A stretch of 7,597 nt of DNA from NCBI GenBank assembly GCA_025454445.1, contig JALOOK010000347.1, positions 1 through 7,597 on the forward strand. Direction: 5' to 3'. The notes beneath the pieces are model-generated. The model was not told where the DNA came from and did no database searches. It was given only the letters and a program-made list of their open reading frames with translations. Both the position numbers and the translations under genes were made by a program. Below are positions 1 through 5,649 of the stretch, piece after piece. Within the stretch, counting starts at the first letter, position 1. Each line of letters opens with the position of its first letter. Origin of the DNA: Oscillatoria sp. Prado101. GTDB lineage: Bacteria > Cyanobacteriota > Cyanobacteriia > Cyanobacteriales > Oscillatoriaceae.

Positions 1-118
1 ATGTTGCGATACTCTTTTAACAAGTTTTAGCGCAAAAGAGACGTGCCGGTGTGACACACTGCCAAACTCTCTTAAAGCAGGTGTGGCTGACAATAAAAAT
101 ATTGTATCATTAGAGAAA

Positions 119-278
119 CGGGGATCATCCCATTTTCGTAATCCCCCTCACCCCCTACCCCTCTCCCACAAGGGTAGAGGGGATAATTCTTTATTTTTCC
201 CCCCTCTCCCGACCTGGGAGAGGGGGGTTAGGGGGGGGTGAGGGTAAACCTCTTTGCAAAAAAGGGATGATCCCGTTC
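119..278. repeat. MITE-like imperfect inverted repeat overlapping the methyltransferase 3' end
   Basis: The outer arms contain a perfect 11-bp inverted match, GGGATCATCCC at 121-131 against GGGATGATCCC at 264-274. Further in, the left arm (about 143-167, rich in CCCCTCACCCC and CCCTCTCCC) is complementary to the right arm (about 216-244, GGGAGAGG... GGTGAGGG) with a few mismatches. Two smaller hairpins sit inside: 158-182, and a perfect 12-bp stem 199-210/216-227 with a 5-nt loop. No transposase is encoded, so this fits a short non-autonomous palindromic element. The exact ends and any target-site duplication cannot be fixed from one copy. The methyltransferase frame runs into it and stops at 191-193. 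Confidence 0.7.
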
Positions 279-2239
279 AAATTCTTCCGCAGCTGCACAC
301 TTCTCGGCGTCAGAGTCGGAAACCCATAAGGAATTAAATACTCTCCTCTCCTAATCTGCGAATTCGTATTGTGATTCCTAACCTCATACCCCATACCGCG
401 CAAAACTTGCAAGCAATAAAACACATCCTCAGTATTAACTCCCCACAGCAGTGCCAAATCTTGCACCGGCAATTGAGTAGCCACCCCTATCCCACTCACC
501 ACACCTTGAACCACACGCCAGAAAGGCTCAACCCTTAATTGCGGATCAAAACTCATCACCCCCCTGATGCGCGGAGTGTACTGGTAATAACCGGCAAGCT
601 GAACCAAATCCGCCTTACCCGTCACCTCAACCAGTTTTTCCTCAAACGCCTTCCACAGTGCCGTAAACACCGGCTTCTCTAAATCCTTAGCGCACAGTTT
701 GACCTTTCTTGTGCCCAACCCCCAATCCTCACGCCCCGAAGATGGGAACACCTCAATCAGATATTGATTCTCGTCTCGATCCGTCTCACCGGCACCCGCG
801 ACTATCTCCCAGCACTTCTCATTCATATCGTACCTCAAATTCCCCCTCACGCTGTTAGGAACTTCTCTCTCACTCCAGGCAAAATCCGCCAAGGACAAAA
901 ATCGCACTGCTTCCCCCTGGAACACACCCCCTGCCGGTGACGCCTTACCGCCGGCGAGTGCGATTGCCTCTCTAGCCTTTTCAGCGTATCTTTCCGTCAG
1001 CTGGCGCTTGCGCTGCCTAAATCCCAGCTCCTTTTCCGGCGGCAAGTAATGCATTGGAAACGGTAACTGAACCCCCATCACTCGATCCAAAATACTCAGC
1101 GCCAAAATCCTCCCCAGCTGCGGCGGCACAGAATTCCCAATCTGTTCCACACACACGGCTCCATTCCCCACAATCTCATACTGATCAGGAAACGTTTGCA
1201 GCCGCTTCAGTTCTGCAATTGTGAAGCGCCGGTTTTCCCAGCTAAAAGGGCCGGTGTACTGTCCCCCCTGCGCCTTAATCGTCCGCACCGGCATCTCAGG
1301 GTCAGCCTTATAAAGAAAGTCCGAAAACTTCGACCGCCAGCTAAACACCGGCTGCGGGTGCCCCATTTCCTCCGTATAAAAGCTATAATTCAACCCCGGA
1401 GGAATATTTTCCAGCAAATGCCCGTAGCGCCCGCCAATCCCCGCCTCAGCGCCAGACGTATCCGCACCGGCAACCGCCTCCAGAGCTGTATAAAAAGGCT
1501 CCTGACCCGGAGAATCTGGCCCGTGAGTCGGACAGGGAAACAAATAATTCCCTTCCTTCAGCCCAACAATAAACAAACGCTCCCGATGCTGCGGCACACC
1601 ATAATCAGCCGCATCCAGTATGCGATAAAAAATCCTGTACCCGGCATCCTTAAAAGCTTTCTGGATTTGCCGCCAAGCCTCCCCTTTCTGAGCGCCTATT
1701 ATACCATAAACATTCTCAAACAGAAACCCTTTTGGCTGCAGCGCCTTCAGCAAGCGGACATACTCCTGAAACAGCGTTCCCCTGGCATCGCTCGTTCCCG
1801 CCACCCCAGCCGCCCTGCGCCCAGCAGCCGAAAACGTTTGACAGGGCGGCCCCCCAATGATAAAATCTACCTTTAGCTGTGAATCCGGGACAAACTTCCT
1901 GATATCAGCGCAGGTGGGGTGAACCTTCGACAGCCATTTCCCGGGCTGCGAATTTCTCTCCAGCGTTCGCACATACTTCGCTTCAAGCTCCACCATCTGA
2001 ACAATCTCGAAACCGGCATCATGGAAACCAATATCCAGCCCGCCACCGCCAGCAAACAAGCTGAGAGTCTTAATCGGAGAATGGCCATGTTCCGCGAACC
2101 ACCGGCGCAGAGATTGGCCAAACCTGTCTGGCCAACCCGCGCCCCGACTGACGCCAAGTGATGCTAGCATCTCCTGGAACCAGACAGCACTAGCCGGCTC
2201 CTGACTGGGCAAATTTACATCCAAGGACACTTCTTTCAT
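191..2239 (-). CDS. DNA (cytosine-5-)-methyltransferase, orphan, with long C-terminal extension
   Basis: This enzyme transfers a methyl group from S-adenosylmethionine to C5 of cytosine in duplex DNA. The m5C motifs appear in canonical order: motif I (SLFAGGGGLDIGF, 60-72, SAM binding), an acidic VELE at 83-86, motif IV (GGPPCQTFSAAG, catalytic Cys133), motif VI (FENV, 174-177), motif VIII (QHRERLFIVG, 217-226), a short target-recognition region at about 227-335, motif IX (RRFTIAELKRLQTFP, 337-351) and motif X (IGNSVPP, 367-373). The catalytic domain ends near 390, where many m5C enzymes stop. Here about 260 more residues follow, with a possible winged-helix-like stretch near 592-620, which I cannot assign. 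Residues from about 655 to 682, including a proline-rich tail, are encoded by the inverted repeat at 119-278, so the native C-terminus was probably different. The ATG at 2239 has no good Shine-Dalgarno. No restriction endonuclease gene is seen nearby, so a non-restriction role such as epigenetic marking or repair protection is plausible. Target specificity cannot be read from the sequence. Confidence 0.95.
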   Translation of the reverse strand: MKEVSLDVNLPSQEPASAVWFQEMLASLGVSRGAGWPDRFGQSLRRWFAEHGHSPIKTLSLFAGGGGLDIGFHDAGFEIVQMVELEAKYVRTLERNSQPGKWLSKVHPTCADIRKFVPDSQLKVDFIIGGPPCQTFSAAGRRAAGVAGTSDARGTLFQEYVRLLKALQPKGFLFENVYGIIGAQKGEAWRQIQKAFKDAGYRIFYRILDAADYGVPQHRERLFIVGLKEGNYLFPCPTHGPDSPGQEPFYTALEAVAGADTSGAEAGIGGRYGHLLENIPPGLNYSFYTEEMGHPQPVFSWRSKFSDFLYKADPEMPVRTIKAQGGQYTGPFSWENRRFTIAELKRLQTFPDQYEIVGNGAVCVEQIGNSVPPQLGRILALSILDRVMGVQLPFPMHYLPPEKELGFRQRKRQLTERYAEKAREAIALAGGKASPAGGVFQGEAVRFLSLADFAWSEREVPNSVRGNLRYDMNEKCWEIVAGAGETDRDENQYLIEVFPSSGREDWGLGTRKVKLCAKDLEKPVFTALWKAFEEKLVEVTGKADLVQLAGYYQYTPRIRGVMSFDPQLRVEPFWRVVQGVVSGIGVATQLPVQDLALLWGVNTEDVFYCLQVLRGMGYEVRNHNTNSQIRRGEYLIPYGFPTLTPRSVQLRKNLNGIIPFLQRGLPSPPPNPPLPGRERGEK

Positions 2240-2270
2240 CGTAAAATCTAAACCTAACAGTCCCTATTTC

Positions 2271-2276
2271 ACTATA
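2271..2276 (-). promoter_or_regulatory. Possible -10 box of the methyltransferase gene
   Basis: On the minus strand the hexamer reads TATAGT, five of six matches to TATAAT. It would start transcription near 2264, giving a leader of about 25 nt before the ATG at 2239. The hexamer 17 bp upstream (TAGTTC) is a poor -35 box, so this rests on the -10 alone. Confidence 0.35.
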
Positions 2277-2305
2277 GCGGTTCTCAGTTGGATGAACTAT
2301 GGCCC

Positions 2306-2338
2306 AGAAACCCGGTTTCTTAAAGAAACCGGGTTTCT
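2306..2338. repeat. Nested palindrome (AGAAACCCGGTTTCTT and its complement)
   Basis: Two perfect 16-bp arms at 2306-2321 and 2323-2338 are separated by one base. Each arm is itself close to palindromic: GAAACC-C-GGTTTC, then GAAACC-G-GGTTTC. It can therefore fold as one long hairpin or two small ones. From memory, GAAACCGGGTTTC-type palindromes are common between genes of Oscillatoria/Microcoleus-like cyanobacteria; I could not check this. It lies between the divergent methyltransferase and VOC genes. Because it is open in several frames, it also creates a false N-terminal extension of the VOC frame back to an ATG at 2292. Confidence 0.8.
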
Positions 2339-2390
2339 CAGTACCTCACCTCGGATGAGAAACGCGCTTATCTCACAAAATCGCTTCTTC

Positions 2391-2417
2391 CTTGGCGACT
2401 TGGCGTCTTGCCGGTTT
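2391..2417. repeat. Short iterated CTTGGCG-type intergenic motif
   Basis: Related words follow one another here: CTTGGCGA, CTTGGCGT and CTTGCCGGTTT. I recall similar CTTGGCG/GCGTCTTGGCGG strings as dispersed intergenic repeats in cyanobacteria, but one copy in one window does not prove it. The segment coincides with the possible VOC promoter. Confidence 0.3.
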
Positions 2418-2420
2418 AAA
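2392..2420 (+). promoter_or_regulatory. Possible sigma70-type promoter for the VOC-recombinase pair
   Basis: TTGGCG at 2392-2397 is followed after a 17-bp spacer by TTTAAA at 2415-2420, suggesting a start near 2427 and a leader of about 27 nt before the ATG at 2454. The -10 is weak, and the -35 lies inside a repeated motif that could mimic one by chance. Confidence 0.3.
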
Positions 2421-2453
2421 TTAAAGTTAAGAACACCCAACCCAACCCACACC

Positions 2454-2816
2454 ATGCAAATCACCCAGTACCTCCACACCGCCGTACTCGTTTCCGACCT
2501 GGAGCGATCCGAAAAATTTTACGGCCAAATCCTCGGACTTCCCAAAGTAGACCGCACCCTAAAATACCCAGGAGCCTGGTATCAAATCGGAGACATTCAG
2601 ATACACCTGATTCAAGACACCGGCTTTCGAGCCGAAATGCAGAATCCCGAAAAGTGGGGGCGCAACCGGCACGTCGCCTTCGGCGTTGCCAACCTAGAAG
2701 AAGTCAAAAAGCAGCTGCTCGATCGCGGGTGCCAAGTGCAGATGAGCGCCTCCGGTCGAGCCGCCCTCTTCACCCACGATCCAGACGGCAACATTCTAGA
2801 ATTCAGCCAGATGTAG
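2454..2816 (+). CDS. VOC (glyoxalase/bleomycin-resistance/dioxygenase fold) family protein
   Basis: This is a 120-aa single-domain protein made of two beta-alpha-beta-beta-beta modules (about 1-55 and 70-120), the usual size of a VOC monomer that dimerises. The first module has the typical opening (LHTAVLVSDLERSEKFYGQILGL, residues 7-29). Likely metal ligands are His8, His51, His73 and Glu116, spaced much like the four ligands of glyoxalase I. A divalent-metal enzyme or a metal-dependent modification activity is therefore possible, but substrate specificity varies too widely in this superfamily to name a reaction. I start at the ATG at 2454 because the fold begins directly after it. The in-frame ATG at 2292 would add 54 residues derived from palindromic repeat DNA. 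There is no clear Shine-Dalgarno. The recombinase-like gene begins 28 bp downstream on the same strand, so co-transcription is likely. It is probably cytosolic. Confidence 0.88.
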   Translation: MQITQYLHTAVLVSDLERSEKFYGQILGLPKVDRTLKYPGAWYQIGDIQIHLIQDTGFRAEMQNPEKWGRNRHVAFGVANLEEVKKQLLDRGCQVQMSASGRAALFTHDPDGNILEFSQM

Positions 2817-2818
2817 AG

Positions 2819-2834
2819 GCAATTCACCAATTGC
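2819..2834 (+). other. Small hairpin between VOC and recombinase-like genes
   Basis: GCAATT, loop CACC, AATTGC: a perfect 6-bp stem immediately after the VOC stop and 10 bp before the next ATG. No T-run follows, so it is not a terminator. It could modulate translation of the downstream gene or stabilise the transcript, or be chance. Confidence 0.35.
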
Positions 2835-2844
2835 TCCTGCAACC

Positions 2845-4134
2845 ATGAAAATCATCGCATATTCCTACAGCGACCCGCTGCTCGAACCGGCACCCGACCC
2901 AACCATCTGGGGCTGGGAAATAGACAGAGTATACCAAGATTTAGGTCAGCGCTTCCAGCTGCTCCAGTTGCTGAGCGACTGCAAAACAGCGCCGGCGGAT
3001 TATCTCTTAATTCGGCGTCTGGAAGAACTGGGCGACACCGTGGGTGAAGTTTGCGATCGCATGGCAGAATTGGAAGCCCTGGGCATCGAACTGATTGCCA
3101 CCGAATCAGCCACCCCCACGGGTGCCGGTGTGCGAGCCGATTTACTGAAACTGCTGAAAGAAATCCAGCAAAACCAGCGCAGTCGGAGCATCCGTTCTGG
3201 ACACGCCCGCAATCGCCTGAAAGCCCTGCCCCCTCCCGGAAAAGCCCCCTACGGATACCGGCGGGGCAAAGATCGCTATATTATAGATCGGACTGCAGCG
3301 CCGGCGGTCAAAGATTTTTTTGAGCACTTTCTCCTCTACGGTTCCGTGCGCGGTGCTGTTCGCTACCTCGCGCAAAAATACGGCAAAAAAATCTCCGTTT
3401 CCACCGCTCGCCAGTGGCTGACAAATCCCGTCTATCGCGGCGATTTGGAATATCAAAATGGCGAGGTAATTTCCAACACCCACGCCCCCATTGTATCGCG
3501 GGAAGAAGCAGCCCAAGTCGAGCGAATTCTGCGCCGCAACCAGCGCATTTCCCCCCGCGCCGCCAGCGCCCCCCGCTCGCTTGCCGGTTTGGCAGTTTGC
3601 GGCGCGTGCCAGTGTCCCATGACAGTCTCCCGCGTCACCGCCCACCGGCAAGATCGGGAATACCTCTACCTGCGCCCCACCGGCTGCCCGAAACAGCCCA
3701 AATGCCGCGCCATTGCCTACGAAAAAGTGCTGGAGCAAACCATTGAGGGCATTTGCCGCGACTTGCCCCGTGCGGTTGCCGGTTTGAATGCGCCGGATAT
3801 GGATGCAGTTAAGAAAGAGATTGCCGGTGAGATTGCTGCCAGAGAGCAAATCCTCGCTCAGCTTCCAGCACTGTGCGAGCTTGGCATCCTCGACAGCGAA
3901 ACTGCTGACTTGCGAGCTTACAAACTCCGCACAGAAATTGCCGAACTGCAAAGCCTGGTGGCTCAGCTGCCGCCGGTGAATTTGCGCACCTACGCGCAAG
4001 CGGTTTCCATCCCGCAGTTCTGGCTGGACTTATCAGAATCAGAGCGCCGGTTCTACTTTCGAGAATTCATCCGAAAACTTGAAATTGTCCGCCAAGATAG
4101 AGGCTGGCAGCTGCGAATTATTTTCAGTTTTTAG
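2845..4134 (+). CDS. Large serine recombinase-like protein (XisF-type), active site apparently degenerate
   Basis: The domain order is that of a large serine recombinase: a resolvase-like N-terminal domain (1 to about 112), a recombinase domain opening with GKAPYGYRRG (132-141), a zinc ribbon with C252-x2-C255 and C281-x5-C287, a coiled-coil-like helical segment (about 318-376) and a short C-terminal tail. At 429 aa it is on the short side. Compared by eye with gamma-delta resolvase, the N-terminus reads AYSYSDP (5-11) where YxRVS is expected, so the catalytic Arg is gone and the Ser is absent or shifted to Ser9. The LDRLGR motif reads LEELGD (59-64), losing both catalytic arginines, and the conserved Glu of helix E is also not seen. 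Arg36 may correspond to the retained Arg45. Strand cleavage therefore looks unlikely, while DNA binding is probably kept. A role as a DNA-binding or excision-accessory protein is inference. It follows the VOC gene by 28 bp and converges on the kinase gene. No attachment site was found. Confidence 0.88.
   Translation: MKIIAYSYSDPLLEPAPDPTIWGWEIDRVYQDLGQRFQLLQLLSDCKTAPADYLLIRRLEELGDTVGEVCDRMAELEALGIELIATESATPTGAGVRADLLKLLKEIQQNQRSRSIRSGHARNRLKALPPPGKAPYGYRRGKDRYIIDRTAAPAVKDFFEHFLLYGSVRGAVRYLAQKYGKKISVSTARQWLTNPVYRGDLEYQNGEVISNTHAPIVSREEAAQVERILRRNQRISPRAASAPRSLAGLAVCGACQCPMTVSRVTAHRQDREYLYLRPTGCPKQPKCRAIAYEKVLEQTIEGICRDLPRAVAGLNAPDMDAVKKEIAGEIAAREQILAQLPALCELGILDSETADLRAYKLRTEIAELQSLVAQLPPVNLRTYAQAVSIPQFWLDLSESERRFYFREFIRKLEIVRQDRGWQLRIIFSF
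3053..3060. repeat. HIP1 octamer GCGATCGC
   Basis: A complete copy of the highly iterated palindrome that marks many cyanobacterial genomes lies within the recombinase-like coding sequence. Partial matches (CGATCG in another context) occur at 2719 and 5390. It supports the cyanobacterial assignment; no local function is implied. Confidence 0.9.
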
Positions 4135-4140
4135 CAAATA

Positions 4141-5133
4141 TTAAGATTTCTTTGTTAAGATTGCCTCCTGTGGGCAGCCAACCTGTCCGCAGCTTTTGGA
4201 CTGGCGCACCGGCAACTCCACAACAAAGGTAGTGCCAACACCAGGCGTCGAAAGGCAATAGATTTCGCCCCCGTGGGTTTGCGTGACAATCTGGTGGGAA
4301 ATGGACAGCCCCAAGCCGGTGCCCACACCCATCGGTTTAGTAGTAAAGAACGGCTCAAACACTCGCGCCAGGACATCTGGGGGCATGCCCAGCCCGTTGT
4401 CGGAAATACTGATGGAAACTCGGTCTGCGCTCAGCGCTTCAGTTACAATCGCAATCTGCTTCGGAACGCAGCAGCCATGACTCGCTTCCTTCGCCTGGAG
4501 AGTATCAATCGCGTTACAGATCAGATTCATAAAAACCTGATTCAGCTGATTGATGTGGCACTCCACCGGCGGCAAATTCCCAAACTGCCGCACAATCTCA
4601 ATCTTTTGCTTGTAGCGGTTGTGCAGCAGCACCAGCGTACTTTCAATACCGGCATTCAGATCCGCCGGTTTCATCTGCGCTTCATCCAGCCGATAGAAAT
4701 TCCGCAAATTGAGAACCAGCTCTCTAATCCGGTCCGCCCCCAGCTTCATAGACTCAACAATGCGCGGCAAATCTTCCAGAACAAAATCCAGCTCCGCCTC
4801 CAAGAGCGCCTCTTCCACCGCAGAGCTGCGAGTTGGGTAAGCCGACTGGTATGCTTGCAGAACCTTCAGCAGAGCCTCTACATGCTCCTCCACATAGGGC
4901 AAATTGCCGTAGATGAAGTTAATCGGGTTATTAATCTCGTGAGAAATCCCGGACACCATCTGACCCAGCATCGACATCTTTTCCATCTGTACCAGATGTT
5001 CCTTCATCCGCTGCATTTCTGCCAGCGCTTCAAAGAGACACTGGTCTTTGTCCTGCAGCTCCTGGGTCAGTTCGGCGACCTTTTGCTCCAGTTCCGCATT
5101 GCGTTCTTGCAGTTCGTTCACTAAATTATCCAT
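4141..5133 (-). CDS. Soluble sensor histidine kinase (HisKA plus HATPase_c), no sensor domain
   Basis: A 330-aa kinase that autophosphorylates on His and should pass the phosphate to a response regulator. An N-terminal coiled coil (about 5-55, rich in Leu/Glu/Gln heptads) leads into the H box SGISHEINNP with phospho-acceptor His65. A long helical insert follows (about 75-150), with ADRIRELVLNLRNFYRLDEA ending the dimerisation region, a pattern I associate with cyanobacterial kinases. The ATP-binding domain has the N box (NLICNA, 203-208), G1 (DNGLG, 245-249), F box (FEPFFTTK, 259-266) and G2 (GVGTGLGLS, from 269). There is no transmembrane segment, PAS or GAF domain, so the input probably comes through the coiled coil or a partner. 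The ATG at 5133 is preferred because a GGGGGA Shine-Dalgarno lies 9 nt upstream; a GTG at 5160 would add nine glycine-rich residues encoded by that same site. No response regulator is in the window. The stop is 6 bp from the convergent recombinase-like gene. Confidence 0.94.
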   Translation of the reverse strand: MDNLVNELQERNAELEQKVAELTQELQDKDQCLFEALAEMQRMKEHLVQMEKMSMLGQMVSGISHEINNPINFIYGNLPYVEEHVEALLKVLQAYQSAYPTRSSAVEEALLEAELDFVLEDLPRIVESMKLGADRIRELVLNLRNFYRLDEAQMKPADLNAGIESTLVLLHNRYKQKIEIVRQFGNLPPVECHINQLNQVFMNLICNAIDTLQAKEASHGCCVPKQIAIVTEALSADRVSISISDNGLGMPPDVLARVFEPFFTTKPMGVGTGLGLSISHQIVTQTHGGEIYCLSTPGVGTTFVVELPVRQSKSCGQVGCPQEAILTKKS

Positions 5134-5142
5134 TTTACCCAA

Positions 5143-5150
5143 TCCCCCTT
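5143..5150 (-). promoter_or_regulatory. Shine-Dalgarno that decides the kinase start
   Basis: The minus strand reads AAGGGGGA, ending 9 nt before the ATG at 5133. If the alternative GTG at 5160 were used, this sequence would instead be translated as Gly-Lys-Gly-Gly. Confidence 0.6.
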
Positions 5151-5266
5151 TTCCATTCACTTACAGCCAGATACAGTACAGCAACCTATCGGGCGATCTG
5201 CCAGCTTCATGTAAGATTAAAACTCGCCGGCGGTTGGCCAGATTTAAATTTTCTTGATTTGCCCAT

Positions 5267-5290
5267 CAGTGCCCGACTCAGTGCCCGACT
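5267..5290. repeat. 12-bp perfect tandem duplication
   Basis: CAGTGCCCGACT occurs twice head to tail (5267-5278 and 5279-5290), about 134-157 bp upstream of the kinase start. It could be a pair of direct operator half-sites in the kinase promoter or a recent slippage event; the sequence does not tell which. Confidence 0.8.
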
Positions 5291-5398
5291 TATCTTTACT
5301 TTACCCGTAAACCCAAAAGGTACACTGTGATCCAGATCGCGTTACAATATGTTTCTCGTCAATTTCTTGCTGAGGCATGGGGGCAGCGGGCGATCGGG

Positions 5399-5532
5399 TA
5401 GCGGCTTCGATTGCCACCGGTAGCGGCTTCGATTGCCACCGGCAGCGGCTTCGATTGCCACCGGCAGCGGCTTCGATTGCCACCGGCAGCGGCTTCGATT
5501 GCCACCGGCAGCGGCTTCGACGCTCCCACCGG
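5399..5532. repeat. 22-bp tandem repeat array, five perfect-length units plus a degenerate sixth
   Basis: Units begin at 5399, 5421, 5443, 5465 and 5487. Each reads (T/C)AGCGGCTTCGA, then TTGCCACCGG. The first two start with T and the next three with C, the only variation. A sixth unit at 5509-5532 is altered after CAGCGGCTTCGA, and a decayed copy may precede the array near 5383. There are no spacers, so it is not a CRISPR. The CACCGG core matches the word that is frequent throughout the window. Unit ends show partial dyad symmetry (GGTAGC against GCCACC). It resembles cyanobacterial tandemly repeated repetitive sequences and is likely variable between strains. Confidence 0.92.
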
Positions 5533-5553
5533 CTCCCCTCACCACTCACCCCG

Positions 5554-5591
5554 AAAAAGAAGGGGAGAGCGGGAAATTTTCCCACTCTCCC
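5554..5591 (-). terminator. Probable terminator of the membrane-protein gene
   Basis: The 14-bp arms 5563-5576 and 5578-5591 pair with one mismatch on the plus strand (C against A). On the minus-strand transcript that position becomes a G-U wobble, so the stem is complete in that direction. It is followed on the minus strand by CTTCTTTTTC (5562-5553). It begins about 58 nt beyond the stop of the minus-strand gene at 5650. The central AAATTTT makes the loop tight, so a few A-U pairs would open. A dispersed palindromic repeat is the alternative. Confidence 0.55.
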
Positions 5592-5649
5592 ATTGGAATC
5601 ACTCCTCACTACTCACTCCGCGCCAGACGGGGAAATTCTGCTAGCTGCA

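Larger units (their letters stand above)
5161..5649. other. Gene-free region between kinase and membrane-protein genes
   Basis: Nearly 500 bp without a credible gene. It holds the kinase leader and presumably its promoter (no convincing -35/-10 pair seen), a 12-bp tandem duplication (5267-5290), the 22-bp tandem repeat (5399-5532) and a terminator-like palindrome (5563-5591). Open frames of 60-116 codons on both strands here arise because the 22-bp unit lacks stops. Since 22 is not a multiple of three, one array is read in all three frames in turn, which argues against coding. Confidence 0.7.

Noticed and set aside
49..59. Short palindrome GTGTGACACAC at the left edge
   Set aside because: An 11-bp chance-level palindrome with no gene it could regulate in view; the first 118 bp show nothing else convincing.
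1196..1876. Open frame (226 codons) on the plus strand
   Set aside because: It lies antisense inside the methyltransferase catalytic domain and has an Arg/Pro-rich, unrecognisable translation.
2292..2453. Extended N-terminus of the VOC protein from the ATG at 2292
   Set aside because: These 54 codons run through the nested palindrome and CTTGGCG repeat. The VOC fold starts exactly at the ATG at 2454.
2819..2834. Terminator between VOC and recombinase-like genes
   Set aside because: The stem is only 6 bp, A/T-rich, and has no T-run after it.
3142..3999. Long open frame (285 codons) on the minus strand
   Set aside because: It is antisense to the recombinase-like gene, has Gly/Ala/Asn-rich low-information composition and no domain, and reflects codon bias of the real gene.
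4273..5124. Long open frame (283 codons) on the plus strand
   Set aside because: It is antisense to the histidine kinase, which has every catalytic motif; the translated sequence is Gln/Leu/His-rich and protein-unlike.
5326..5341. CRP-like site (TGTGA, 6 bp, TCGCG)
   Set aside because: Only one half-site matches TGTGA; the other differs from TCACA at two of five positions, and it is about 190 bp from the kinase start.
5399..5532. CRISPR array
   Set aside because: The repeats are directly adjacent with no spacers, and there are no cas genes.
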